NCBI GenBank assembly: GCA_036396755.1
Contig: DASWKG010000172.1
Coordinates: 1 to 23,953, forward strand
DNA: 23,953 nucleotides
DNA from: DASWKG01 sp036396755
GTDB lineage: Bacteria; Actinomycetota; UBA4738; CALAEC01
Direction of reading: 5' to 3'
Shown here: positions 7,103 through 15,974 of the stretch, piece by piece
Layout of the letters: each line of letters opens with the position of its first letter
Numbering within the stretch: position 1 is the stretch's first letter
The notes under the pieces: model-generated
Database searches by the model: none
What the model was told of the DNA's origin: nothing
Seen by the model: the letters and a program-made list of their open reading frames with translations, nothing else
Position numbers and translations under genes: made by a program

Positions 7103-7130
7103 GACACGCACGGGCCGCGCGGTCATCAAC
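7103..7130 (-). promoter_or_regulatory. recurrent promoter-like element, copy B (GTTGAT-16-CGTGTC)
   Basis: GTTGAT (7130-7125) and CGTGTC (7108-7103) are 16 bp apart on the minus strand, just after the anti-sigma gene stop. TTGATGA and CGTGTCCCGG match copy A at identical spacing. The start codon of the 226-aa gene is only 13 bases away, so a transcript would be almost leaderless. Confidence 0.55.
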
Positions 7131-7133
7131 CGC

Positions 7134-8114
7134 TCAGGCCGGCGCGCGGGTGAGGAGATACATCTCTCGGAACAGCGCGGCCTTGTCGGCGGGCGGGTGC
7201 TTCACGAGCCGGAGCCGGATCGAGCCCCCCGCGACGGACTCGCTCGCGGGGACCAGCCCCGGCCTCTCGCCCGGCCACTCGGCGGGGGGCGCGGACTCCT
7301 CGAGGGCGGTGGGCACCGCCACCAGGGGGGTGGTGTCCTCCAGCTCGGACGGCAGCCCCTCGAGCGTGAGCCACAACCCGTCCTCCTCCTCCGCGATCGT
7401 GCCGTGGATCCCCCGGTGACCCGAGACCTCGAGCCGCTCTCCCGGCGCGCCCGAGGCCTCCAGCCGGGTGATGCCCTCCCGAGCCGGCTCCCCGGACAGC
7501 CGCTCGAGCACGCCCGCGATGAACACGGCGGCCTCCGCGGGCCACGCCGACCAGGCCTCGATCACCCGCTCCGGGATGGAGACCGCCTCGTCCAGCGCGT
7601 CGAGCGCGCGCAACGCCGCCGACCGAACCAGCGCCTCCGGGTCGCGCGCGGCCGCGACGGCCAGCGCCTCGAGGGCGGCGGGCCCGACGCGTTGGCTCAC
7701 CGCCAGCTGCTCCGCCGCGCGCCGCCGGGCGATCGGGTCGGGGCCCGAGAGGGCGAGGGTCAGCCCCCGCTCGAACACCGCGGGGACATCGACCTCGCCG
7801 GGCTCGCCGGCTTGGGTCTCCCCGGCCAGCTCCGCCACGATCAACGTGCATCGCTCACACTCGGTGAGGTGCGCGGCCAGCTCGGGGTGCCGTCCCGCAG
7901 CGTCCTCTCCTCGCGCCAGCAGCGCCGCCGCATCGGGAAGGTCGTCCCCGAACCGCGTGCACGCCGGCGTGCCCCCGGCCTCCAGCTCGCGGAGGCATCG
8001 CTCGCAGGACGCGGCGTGGGCCAGGGCACCCTCCACCTCGTCCTCGGCCACGCTCGCGCCCGAGACGAACCGGAGGAGCACGGCCATGGCGGAGGCGTGA
8101 TCGAGCTCAGCCAT
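7134..8114 (-). CDS. soluble zinc-finger anti-sigma-like protein with HEAT-like repeats
   Basis: A 326-aa protein starting at ATG 8114, which overlaps the sigma gene's stop by 8 bases, so the two are translationally coupled. It has two H-x3-C-x2-C signatures, HAASCERC (about 33-40) and HLTECERC (about 81-88), typical of the zf-HC2 fold of anti-sigma factors that bind ECF sigma factors. Residues about 125-175 (RRRAAEQLA..., EALVRSAALRALDAL) look like HEAT-type repeats, and the C-terminal 120 residues appear beta-rich. There is no membrane helix, so unlike many anti-sigma factors it would sense a cytoplasmic signal, perhaps through the HEAT region or by proteolysis by the nearby peptidases (inference). 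Confidence 0.78.
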   Translation of the reverse strand: MAELDHASAMAVLLRFVSGASVAEDEVEGALAHAASCERCLRELEAGGTPACTRFGDDLPDAAALLARGEDAAGRHPELAAHLTECERCTLIVAELAGETQAGEPGEVDVPAVFERGLTLALSGPDPIARRRAAEQLAVSQRVGPAALEALAVAAARDPEALVRSAALRALDALDEAVSIPERVIEAWSAWPAEAAVFIAGVLERLSGEPAREGITRLEASGAPGERLEVSGHRGIHGTIAEEEDGLWLTLEGLPSELEDTTPLVAVPTALEESAPPAEWPGERPGLVPASESVAGGSIRLRLVKHPPADKAALFREMYLLTRAPA

Positions 8115-9045
8115 CGGATCCCCCCTCCGGGGTCGCGGGGGCGAGCGGCCGTGTGCTCCGGTGCGGCAGGAGAAGGTCGAGCAGCAGCTCCCAGCGCCGG
8201 TCGCGGCGCGCCAGCTTGCGCCGGGCCGCCGAGCGGTTGGCGGCGACGAGCTTGGCGTTCGTGCCGAGCGCCTCGGCGAGCTCGCGGTCCGAGGCGAACG
8301 ACTCGCCCGTCGGGAACAGGTCCGGCGCCAGGTCGCGGAGGCGCTCCCGGACCTCCTCCTCGATCTCGGCGCGCTGGAGGCTTCCCACCAGGACCGAGCG
8401 CTGCACCCGGGGGAGGTGGCGGATCGCGTCGATCAGGCCGGGCAGCGCGTCCCTCGCCTCCCGCAGCCGGGCCCGGTCCACCGGGGGCTTTCCGGGCGCC
8501 GCCCGCGGGGGGCGGGGCCGGCGGGACCGAACCTCGCGCCGTTGCTCGTCGACGATGCGGTGGATGACGATCGATCGCGCCCAGAACGGGAAGGGCGAGG
8601 TGAAGACGTACTCGTTGCCGGGGCCCTCGAGGCCGGCCCGCAGCTCCGCGGGGGCGCGCGACGGCGGGGTCCCGGTGAGGAGGACCTCGGCGACCCGCCC
8701 CATGGCGTCGTCGGCGTGCTCGTCGGCGCGTTCGGGGACCCGGGACCGGGCGCTGCTCAGCAGGAGCCCGCGCAGCTCCGACCAGCGGTCCCGGTCGCCG
8801 GCCACCAGACGCTCAACGGTGTCGCCGTGGGCCTCGAGGTTCGTCACGATCCGCTCTGCGACGTCGCCGAGCCGGGTCGGGTCGAAGGACCCCACGTCCG
8901 GCTCGGGCAGCGCCGACTCCTTCTGGGACCACCGGGCGAGATAGAAGAGCGCGACCTCCGGCGGGTAGGAGGAGCCGGCGGCGAGCGCGGCCGCCTCGGC
9001 GTGGTGCCGGAGCGCGTGGAACCAGGGATCTCCCATCGGCACCAT
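8107..9045 (-). CDS. ECF-like RNA polymerase sigma factor
   Basis: A 312-aa protein. Residues about 75-185 resemble sigma region 2 (WSELRGLLLSSARSRVPE, then ADEHADDAMGRVAEVLL, and FWARSIVIHRIVDEQRRE). Residues about 205-290 resemble region 4: LPGLIDAIRHLPRVQRSVLVGSL and a helix-turn-helix-like SDRELAEALGTNAKLVAANRSAARRKL. It is longer than typical ECF factors (about 180-200 aa), with about 70 extra N-terminal residues and an insertion inside region 2. The ATG at 9045 has GAGGGGG upstream; ATG 9036 is an alternative. It lies 24 bp after the CHAT gene and overlaps the anti-sigma gene. It most likely directs RNA polymerase to the recurrent TTTGAT-16-CGTG elements next to this locus, though that link is inferred. 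Confidence 0.75.
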   Translation of the reverse strand: MVPMGDPWFHALRHHAEAAALAAGSSYPPEVALFYLARWSQKESALPEPDVGSFDPTRLGDVAERIVTNLEAHGDTVERLVAGDRDRWSELRGLLLSSARSRVPERADEHADDAMGRVAEVLLTGTPPSRAPAELRAGLEGPGNEYVFTSPFPFWARSIVIHRIVDEQRREVRSRRPRPPRAAPGKPPVDRARLREARDALPGLIDAIRHLPRVQRSVLVGSLQRAEIEEEVRERLRDLAPDLFPTGESFASDRELAEALGTNAKLVAANRSAARRKLARRDRRWELLLDLLLPHRSTRPLAPATPEGGSDG

Positions 9046-9069
9046 ACTGCCCCCTCATGCCGCACCGCG

Positions 9070-12000
9070 TTACCCGAGAGGGGCGCCCGTCGCCAGCATC
9101 GTCATCAGCATCGCCATCTGCCCGGCAGCCTGCCGGACGAGGTCGGGCGTCAGCGTGGGGACCTCGTACAGGACGACGACCTCGCCCGCCCCGTCCAGCC
9201 CCACCTTCGCCACGTCGGCGATCCGGTTGAGCTCGAGCAGCCGGGCGAGCGACGCCTTCTCGTCCCCCGGGGGCAGGGGGCCGACGTGGCGCAGCACCGA
9301 GATGACCACCTCCGTCGGGCTCACCACCACGTCGGGGCCCGGCCCCCGCAACCCCAGCGCCCCGACGATCGTGCCGTCCGGCTGCTGCCCCACCCCGGCT
9401 CCCGCCTCGGCGAAGGAGGAGGCGATCGACCGAAGCGCCGCCTCGTCGACCCTGATGTGCGCCGACTGGTTGGCAAGGCAGAGGCTCACGCGCTGCTGCC
9501 ATCGCTCCTCGGAGGGCAGGTCCGCCTGCTGCCCGTCGCCGAGGGCGGCCAGGCCCGCGAGCAGGCCCGCCGCCACCTCCGGGGTCAGCACGCTCATCGG
9601 CATCTCGGCGGCCAGGAACACCTGACCCGACTCCAGGAGCACGGCCTTCGCGTAGTTGGCCTCGTACGAGACGCGAAGGAGATGCCGGAGGACATCCTTC
9701 CTCCCCTTCCTCCGGGGCAGCTCGGGGAGCGGCACGCTGAAGAGCGCCAGGCCGCTCGGCAGCTCCCTGGCGTTCACCACGATCTCGTCGAGACGCTGGC
9801 CTTTCAGCGGCACGGCCAGAGCCCCGCCCCCGAAGTCGGCGAACGGGACCCCCACGCTCCCCACCACCTCGGCGAGGGAGCCCGGCACGGCGAGCGGCTC
9901 GGGAGCCGGCGGCTCCGGCGGCTCCGGCACCGGGGGCGGCTCGGAGGGCTCCGCGCGCCGGGGCCGCGACGTGGTCGCGGCGGCCGTGGTCCCGTGAGGG
10001 GCGAGGGGCCCGGGGTCGCCCTGGCAGATGAACGCTCCCCAGAACCAGGGGTGGGGGTAGGTGCGGGCCAGGTCGAGCTGAGCCTGCCGGAGCGCCTCGG
10101 CTCGGGGCTCCCCCGCCTTGAGGCGGGCGTAGAAGTCCTCCATCAGCTCCCGCGTCTGCACGTCGGGCACCTTCCACAGGCTCATCACCAACGTCCTGGC
10201 CCCGGCCAGCACGAAGGCCCGGCGGAGCCCGAACACTCCCTCCCCGACCCGAACCTCCCCCAGCCCGGTCTCGCAGGCCGAGAGCACCACCAGCTCGGTC
10301 CCCAAGAGGTCCAGCCCGGAGACATCCTCGGCGGTGAGGATCCCGTCCTCGGCGTCCGGAGGAAGGGTGCCGCTGGTGAGGAAGGTGTTGGCCCCGGCCA
10401 AGGCCAGCCCCGAGCGCAGGAGCGGGTTCTCGAGCCCGGGGCCCCGGAGCGGTCCCAGCGAGTCGGAGGCATCGCGAACCTCGAGCGGGGCCGCTTCCCG
10501 CTCCGGGTCGCGGGGCTGGTCGGCGAGGAAGAACCCGTGGGTGGCGAGGTGCAGGATGCGGGGCGAGACGGCGGCCTTGAGGCGGGCCTCGAGGACCTCG
10601 CCCGAGAGCCAGGGCGTGGCGCCCAGCAAGTCCGCCACGCCCTTCCCCTCTCCGGCGGTCCCCTGGAGGCGGTCGAAGTGGATCCTCGTGGGGTCGAGGT
10701 CCCGGGAGCGGCGGCCGGTGGGCGCCGCCGGAGCGGCCGAGCCGCCGAGGTCGAAGTCGGGGTCCGCCGCCACCACGGGCCCGGTCGTTTCGGCTTCCGA
10801 TGCGACCCCGAACCGGACGAGGTCCCTCCCCGTGCTCAGGTAGGAGAGCTGGAAGTCCCCGATGAGCCGGCCTCCGCCCTCGGTGGGCAGGACCTCGAAG
10901 GGAAGTCGCGTCAGGTCGCCGTCCAGGGCCAGGAACAGCCGGCTGCTCCCCCCGAGGGCGGCCTGGAGGGGGTCGAAGACCGCCTTCCGAAGCGCTGCCC
11001 CCACCTCCAGCTCGGCGGACTTCCTCGGTTTCCTCCCATCCCCCATGCCTCGCGACTCGCCCTCCCCGGTGATGGCGCCTCGGAGCGCGGCGATGAGCTC
11101 GTCGATGGGCTCCGCCTCCCCGAGGTCGACAAGGGCCACCGCTTCCGGGTCACCGGCCGGGAGGACGAACGCCACGTATCGTGGCGGGCCCCACCGCGGC
11201 TCGTCGTTCTCGCGGACCGCATGGAAGTCGTGGACGATGAAGCGGACGAACTCGACCAGCACGCTCCCCTCGGGAAGGGCCCCGCCGACGGCCTGGCGAT
11301 CCGCCACCTGCAGCTTCCGCTCCATGCTCATCTCGGGGATCGAGTGGGCGAGCAACCGCTCCAGCGTCTCTTTCTCCTCCGCCCATCGGTCGAGGAGACG
11401 CCGGTGCTCATCCGGGCCCTCCGGCCCAGGCCCGGCCAGGGTCTTCGTGGCGATCTGCATCCGCAGCATGGCCAGCTCGCGGAGCTTCGGGGCCAGGTCG
11501 GGGTGCCGGCCGCCAAGCACGGCGTCGCGCTGGGCCGCCAGCGCCTCGGCGCCGATCGCCTTCCGCCGCAGGACGACATCGGCGGCGAACCCGACGGCCT
11601 CGGGATCCTCGGGCATCTGGGTGAGAACCAGCGAGAGGAGCGCCTCCATGCCTCCCCGCACCAGGTCCGCGAACGCGGCGCGCTGGAGCTCCGAGCCGAT
11701 GGAGAAGACCTGCGCCAGCAGGTGGTCGGTGACGGCGAGGGCCTCACGGTAGTAGGCGAGGGCCTCGCGCGGATCGCGCGTGGCGGCGGAAGCCCACGCC
11801 AGGTTGTTGAGGGCCGCCTCGACGTTCGGATGATGCTCTCCGAGCCCCCGCCGGAAGCCCTGCAGGGCATCTCGCAGCAGCGGCTTCGCGTCCTCGTGGC
11901 GGCCCCGGTCCTGGTGCACCCCGGCCAGGTTGTTGAGCCCCACGCCGACCAGCGGGTGGTCGTTCCCGAAGCTCTCCCGCAGGGTCTCCAGCGCCTCTGC

Positions 12001-13233
12001 GTAATGGCGCTCCGCATCGTCGTAGCTGCCCAGCGCCTGCTCCGCGCCACCGAGGTTGTTGAGGGTGAGGGCCGAATCCGGTGACCGGCGGCCGACCCGT
12101 CCCCGCTCGGCCTCGAGCACGTGGCGGAGCAGGTTCACTGCTCCTTCCGCGTTGCCCATCTGTCGGTGGAGGTTCCCCAGGCTGGCGAGGGTGCTGAGCG
12201 TCTCCGGTGCCTCCTCTCCCAGGACGGCCCTTCGGATCGACAGCGCCTGCATGAGCAGTCGCTCGGACGTCTCGAGATCGCCGATCGCGTGGTGGAGGTC
12301 GCCCAGCCCGCCCAGCGCGTACGCGACCATCGGGTGGCGCTCACCGAGACCGTTCGTCCAGATCCGAAGCGCGTCCCGGAAGAGCGGTTCGGCGCCCGCG
12401 TAGTTGCCCCGGTCGAACTCGAGCCAGCCGAGGGTGTAGAGGGTGGCCGCCACGTCGGGGTGGTCCTCGCCCAGGATCCGGCGGCGGATCGCCAGCGCCT
12501 CACGGAACTGCGGCTCCGACTCCCCGTAGTTGCCGAGCGACTTGTTCACGCCCGCGAGGTTGTGCAGGGCGAGCGCCACACCCGGATGCTCCCGGCCGTA
12601 GGCTCCCTCGAAGATCTCGATCGTCTCGGCGAGCAGGGGCTCCGCCGCCACGTAGTCGCCCTTCGTCGCGAACAGCCCCCCCAGGTTGTTGAGACTGTGG
12701 GCGATCTCGGGGTGCCCGTCGGGGAGCGCCGCGCGGCGGATCTCGAGCCCCTCGCGATACAGCCGCTCGGCGTTCGCGAGGTCACCGCGGTCGGACTCCA
12801 GCTCGGCCAGAGCGTCGAGACCGAACGCGACCAGCGGATGCCGGTCGCCGAGAACCCCGCGCCACACCTGAACGGCCTCCTCGTGCAGCGAGCGCGCACC
12901 CTGCGGGTCGCCGAGCGCCTTCTTCAGCATCCCGAAGTTGTGGAGGCTGATGGCCACGTCCTCGTGGCCGCCCGGGAAGCACGCCCGCCTGATCTCGAGC
13001 GACTGCCGGTAAAGGGGCTCCGCCTCCGCGTAGCTCCCGAGCGCCCGGTGCACCTCCGCCAGGTTGTTGAGGCTGGTGGCGAAGTCGGGGTGGCCCTCCC
13101 TCAGCGCCCGCCGCGATCGCTCAACGACCTGCGCGCCCAGCTCGAGCGCCTCGGCGTAGCTGCCCTGCCGGTAGAGGTCGGCCACCTGCCGGTTGAGGGC
13201 GGAGATCTCGTCGCGCGCGCCGCCGCGGGGCAT
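9070..13233 (-). CDS. TPR-CHAT caspase-like peptidase with C-terminal chaperone-like domains
   Basis: A 1387-aa protein. Residues about 10-510 hold about 11 kinesin-light-chain-type TPR repeats of about 42 aa (recurring G-x-HP-x-V-A-x2-LNNLA). A helical linker follows, then a CHAT domain (about 730-1060) with both catalytic signatures intact: His899 in HLATHG and Cys987 in SACETG. A Pro/Glu-rich linker (about 1075-1110) leads to two similar regions (about 1115-1240 and 1245-1387) with LLRVSYEANYAKAVLLESGQVFL and LLELNRIADVAKVGLDGAGEVVVLYE, resembling YbjN/T3SS-chaperone folds. CHAT proteins with TPRs, such as the Craspase peptidase, cut specific partners once a sensor binds. The ATG at 13233 is 2 bp after the Clp-like gene's TAA; the longer upstream frame merely overlaps that gene. 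It probably acts with the Clp-like unfoldase and cuts a local target such as the anti-sigma protein (inference). Confidence 0.9.
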   Translation of the reverse strand: MPRGGARDEISALNRQVADLYRQGSYAEALELGAQVVERSRRALREGHPDFATSLNNLAEVHRALGSYAEAEPLYRQSLEIRRACFPGGHEDVAISLHNFGMLKKALGDPQGARSLHEEAVQVWRGVLGDRHPLVAFGLDALAELESDRGDLANAERLYREGLEIRRAALPDGHPEIAHSLNNLGGLFATKGDYVAAEPLLAETIEIFEGAYGREHPGVALALHNLAGVNKSLGNYGESEPQFREALAIRRRILGEDHPDVAATLYTLGWLEFDRGNYAGAEPLFRDALRIWTNGLGERHPMVAYALGGLGDLHHAIGDLETSERLLMQALSIRRAVLGEEAPETLSTLASLGNLHRQMGNAEGAVNLLRHVLEAERGRVGRRSPDSALTLNNLGGAEQALGSYDDAERHYAEALETLRESFGNDHPLVGVGLNNLAGVHQDRGRHEDAKPLLRDALQGFRRGLGEHHPNVEAALNNLAWASAATRDPREALAYYREALAVTDHLLAQVFSIGSELQRAAFADLVRGGMEALLSLVLTQMPEDPEAVGFAADVVLRRKAIGAEALAAQRDAVLGGRHPDLAPKLRELAMLRMQIATKTLAGPGPEGPDEHRRLLDRWAEEKETLERLLAHSIPEMSMERKLQVADRQAVGGALPEGSVLVEFVRFIVHDFHAVRENDEPRWGPPRYVAFVLPAGDPEAVALVDLGEAEPIDELIAALRGAITGEGESRGMGDGRKPRKSAELEVGAALRKAVFDPLQAALGGSSRLFLALDGDLTRLPFEVLPTEGGGRLIGDFQLSYLSTGRDLVRFGVASEAETTGPVVAADPDFDLGGSAAPAAPTGRRSRDLDPTRIHFDRLQGTAGEGKGVADLLGATPWLSGEVLEARLKAAVSPRILHLATHGFFLADQPRDPEREAAPLEVRDASDSLGPLRGPGLENPLLRSGLALAGANTFLTSGTLPPDAEDGILTAEDVSGLDLLGTELVVLSACETGLGEVRVGEGVFGLRRAFVLAGARTLVMSLWKVPDVQTRELMEDFYARLKAGEPRAEALRQAQLDLARTYPHPWFWGAFICQGDPGPLAPHGTTAAATTSRPRRAEPSEPPPVPEPPEPPAPEPLAVPGSLAEVVGSVGVPFADFGGGALAVPLKGQRLDEIVVNARELPSGLALFSVPLPELPRRKGRKDVLRHLLRVSYEANYAKAVLLESGQVFLAAEMPMSVLTPEVAAGLLAGLAALGDGQQADLPSEERWQQRVSLCLANQSAHIRVDEAALRSIASSFAEAGAGVGQQPDGTIVGALGLRGPGPDVVVSPTEVVISVLRHVGPLPPGDEKASLARLLELNRIADVAKVGLDGAGEVVVLYEVPTLTPDLVRQAAGQMAMLMTMLATGAPLG

Positions 13234-13235
13234 GG

Positions 13236-15521
13236 TTACCGGCCCTTGGTGAACCGCAGGCGGCCCTTGGAGAGCGAGGCCTTCACTCGGTCGCCCTCCG
13301 CGATCTCGTCGCGCGCGGCCATCATCGAGAGGGGGTTGGCGATCAGGCGCTGGATCGCCCGGCGCACCGGCCGCGCGCCCATCGCGGGGTCGTAGCTCTC
13401 GTCCACGAGGAAGGCCAGCGCGTCGGGGGTCAGCTCGAGGTCGACGGGCACGGTCTCCTCGATCCGCTTGCGGACGATCCTGCGGATGGCGTCCTTGGTG
13501 AGCGCGTTGAAGATGACCACCTCGTCGACCCGGTTCAGGAACTCGGGGGGGAAGGTGGCGGCGAGGTCCTTCATCACGTCGGCCTCGACGTCGTCGAACG
13601 AGACCGTTCCCTCCGCCTCCTCGTCCACGCCGGCCGCGAAGCCGATCCTCGTACGCGCCTGGAACCGCCGGGCGCCCACGTTCGTGGTCATGATCATCAC
13701 GGTGTTGCGGAAGTCGATGACCCGCCCCAGCGTGTCGGTGATGCGCCCGTTGTCGAAGATCGGCAGGAACAGGTTCCACACCGCCGGGTGGGCCTTCTCG
13801 AACTCGTCGAGGAGCACCACCGAGTAGGGCTTGGCCCGCACGGCGTTGGTGAGCTTCCCGCCCTCCTCCCATCCCGCGACCCCGGTCTTGGTGCCGACCA
13901 GCTCGGTCACCGAGAACGGATCGAGGTAGTGGGTCATGTCGAGGTTGACCAGCTCCCTCTTGTCGCCGAACAGGAAGGCCGCCACCTCCTCGGCCAGCTT
14001 CGTCTTCCCGACGCCGCTGGGCCCCAGGAACAGGAACACGCCGGAGGGGCGGTCGCGGCTCCCGAACCCGGTGCGCGAGCGGATGATGGCCCCGGCCACC
14101 GCTCGAGCGGCGTGGTCCTGGTCGACCACTCGCTCGCGCAGCACGTCGGCCATCCCCACCAGACGGGCCTTCTCCGACTCCGTCAGCCGGGCGATCGGGA
14201 TCTCGAGCATGACCGAGACGACCTCGGCGACGTCCTCGGCCCCCACCGGCGGCGCCCGGCTCCCCCACCGGCCGGCCTCGAGCTTGCGGTCGGTGCAGGC
14301 GCGGTCGAGGAGGTCCAGCGCCTTGTCGGGCAGGTGGCGGTCGTGAAGGTGCCGCGAGGAGAGCTCGACCGCCGCCACCAGCGCCTCGTCGGCGATCTGC
14401 ACCACGTGGAACTCCTCGTACCTCGGGCGGAGCCCGCGCAGGATCTCCAGGGCGTCCTCGGGGGTGGGCTCGCCCACCACGATGGTCTGGAAGCGCCGGA
14501 GCAGGGCCCGGTCGCCCTCGAGGTGCTTGCGGTACTCGTCGATCGTCGTGGCCCCGATCACCTTGAGCGACCCCTCCGACAGCACCGGCTTCAGCATGTT
14601 GGCCGCGTCGATGCTGCCGTCGAGGCCGGTCTCGCCCGCGCCGACCAGCATGTGCATCTCGTCGATGAAAAGGATGATGTCCTCGCGGTCCCGGACCCCG
14701 TCGATGAGGTCCTTCAGCCGCTGCTCGAACTGGCCCCGGTAGATCGTGCCGGCGACCAGGGAGCCGACCTCGATCGTCCGGATGCGCATCCCGAGGAGCT
14801 CGGGGATCTCCAGCCGGACGATCATCTGGGCCAGCCCCTCGACCACCGCGGTCTTCCCGACCCCCGGCTCGCCGATCAGGAGCGCGTTGTTCTTCCGCTT
14901 GCCCAGGAGGATCTTCACGAGCTCCTCCGTCTCGCGGTCCCGGCCGATGATCGGGCTGAGCTTGCCCGCCTCGGCGTCGGCGGTGAGGTCGCGGCCCAGC
15001 GAGTCGAGCAGGTCGGCGGTCCTCCCCAGGCCGGCCTGCTCCACGTTCCGGCGGGTCTTGTAGAAGTCGGATGGGGTGGCCTCCCCGGCCTGGAGCATCG
15101 CCATCACCGCGTCCCAGGCCGCCGGCGTCTCGACGCCGAGCTCGGTCAGCGCGGCCTCGAGCACCCCCTCGGCCAGCGAGAGGAGCGACAGCAGGATGTG
15201 CGGGGCCTCAACCTCTCGCTCCCTGAGCTGCACGGCCTGCTCGCCGGCGACCTCCAGCACGCGCCGGGCCTCGGAGGTGAGGGAGAGCTCACCGGGGGCC
15301 CTGGCCTCGGGCCCCGCATCGAGCCGGTCCCGGACCCGCAGCCGCGCCTCGTCGAGGTCGAGCCCGACCCGCAGGAGGGCCCGCCGGATCGCCAGGTCGC
15401 CCAGCTCGCCGAGCCCCATGAACAGGTGCTCGGGCTCGATGGCATCGTGGCCCAGGGTCGCGGCGATCCGCCGCGCGTACGCCACGACCAGCTTCCCCGA
15501 CTCCCCCAGGTTGACGTTCAC
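13236..15521 (-). CDS. ClpC/ClpA-type double AAA+ unfoldase
   Basis: A 761-aa Hsp100 protein. Residues about 1-150 form a Clp N-domain with two repeats. The first AAA+ module has Walker A GEPGVGKT (217-224) and Walker B LFIDE (about 283-287). The second has GPSGVGKT (500-507), VVLLDEFEKAH (about 565-575), sensor TTN, and the GARPVRRAI sensor-2 Arg. The long ClpB middle coiled coil is absent. An IGFA tripeptide-type loop (about 622) occurs where ClpC/ClpA contact ClpP, so it could feed a protease rather than disaggregate. No clpP is present here. The GTG start at 15521 directly follows the TAG of the preceding gene. A clp copy inside a CHAT/caspase operon suggests a dedicated substrate-feeding or NTP-dependent threshold role, rather than housekeeping. 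Confidence 0.9.
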   Translation of the reverse strand: MNVNLGESGKLVVAYARRIAATLGHDAIEPEHLFMGLGELGDLAIRRALLRVGLDLDEARLRVRDRLDAGPEARAPGELSLTSEARRVLEVAGEQAVQLREREVEAPHILLSLLSLAEGVLEAALTELGVETPAAWDAVMAMLQAGEATPSDFYKTRRNVEQAGLGRTADLLDSLGRDLTADAEAGKLSPIIGRDRETEELVKILLGKRKNNALLIGEPGVGKTAVVEGLAQMIVRLEIPELLGMRIRTIEVGSLVAGTIYRGQFEQRLKDLIDGVRDREDIILFIDEMHMLVGAGETGLDGSIDAANMLKPVLSEGSLKVIGATTIDEYRKHLEGDRALLRRFQTIVVGEPTPEDALEILRGLRPRYEEFHVVQIADEALVAAVELSSRHLHDRHLPDKALDLLDRACTDRKLEAGRWGSRAPPVGAEDVAEVVSVMLEIPIARLTESEKARLVGMADVLRERVVDQDHAARAVAGAIIRSRTGFGSRDRPSGVFLFLGPSGVGKTKLAEEVAAFLFGDKRELVNLDMTHYLDPFSVTELVGTKTGVAGWEEGGKLTNAVRAKPYSVVLLDEFEKAHPAVWNLFLPIFDNGRITDTLGRVIDFRNTVMIMTTNVGARRFQARTRIGFAAGVDEEAEGTVSFDDVEADVMKDLAATFPPEFLNRVDEVVIFNALTKDAIRRIVRKRIEETVPVDLELTPDALAFLVDESYDPAMGARPVRRAIQRLIANPLSMMAARDEIAEGDRVKASLSKGRLRFTKGR

Positions 15522-15974
15522 CTACACCCCCCGGATCCGCTCCAGCCGCTCCTCGTACGCCACCCGGCGGAAGAGCGCCCTGGCCACCAGGTGGCCCCCG
15601 ACCGACGCGGCCGCCCCCAGGAGCACCGCCGCCCACCATCGCCCCCACGCGGAGTACGCGGCGGCCACCGTGCCGCAGCCGGCGAGTGGCCCGAGGCCGA
15701 AGAAGAACGCCCGACGCACCTTGTCTCCGTCCGTGACCACGTGCGCCACCCCCCGGGCCACCACGTAGACGGCCATGGGCAGTGTGAACACCCCCAGCTC
15801 CCAGGACGAGCTCAGCACGATGGCCACGATGGCCCCGGCGATCCCGGCGACGCCGCCCCAGGTCGCGAACGCCGCCCGGGTCCGCTTGACCCATTCCTCG
15901 CGCTGCCACTCCGCGACCTCGGAGGGAGAGACGACCCGCGGGTCTTCCTCGTCCGGCACCCGCTCGTCCGTCAT
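15522..15974 (-). CDS. small multi-pass membrane protein
   Basis: A 150-aa protein with a polar acidic N-terminus (residues 1-35, including DEEDP) and two hydrophobic hairpins, about four membrane helices in all: residues about 38-85 (GVAGIAGAIVAIVLSSSW; VFTLPMAVYVVARGVA) and about 95-140 (AFFFGLGPLAGCGTVAAAY; AAVLLGAAASVGGHLVA). No enzyme motif is visible. The ATG at 15974 overlaps the previous gene's TGA by four bases (ATGA), and its own TAG abuts the Clp-like GTG, so it is coupled on both sides. It may anchor the unfoldase or peptidase complex to the membrane, or be a membrane effector. Confidence 0.78.
   Translation of the reverse strand: MTDERVPDEEDPRVVSPSEVAEWQREEWVKRTRAAFATWGGVAGIAGAIVAIVLSSSWELGVFTLPMAVYVVARGVAHVVTDGDKVRRAFFFGLGPLAGCGTVAAAYSAWGRWWAAVLLGAAASVGGHLVARALFRRVAYEERLERIRGV

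Noticed and set aside
8161..12084. Very long plus-strand open frame (1307 codons) opposite the sigma and CHAT genes
   Set aside because: It mirrors the minus-strand genes in GC-rich DNA; its translation is low-complexity (R, G, P, H, L) with no domain, whereas the minus strand encodes TPRs, CHAT motifs and sigma regions.
11700..13190. Tandem DNA repeats of about 126 bp in the CHAT gene as a CRISPR or satellite array
   Set aside because: They are diverged coding repeats for TPR motifs, in frame, with no identical repeat units or spacers.
13233..14268. Extending the CHAT protein upstream by 345 codons into the Clp-like gene
   Set aside because: The extra residues are a frame-shifted reading of the Clp-like gene; the ATG at 13233 begins the TPR region.
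13236..15521. ClpB disaggregase
   Set aside because: The long middle coiled-coil domain between the two ATPase modules is missing and an IGF-type loop is present, so ClpC/ClpA-type fits better.
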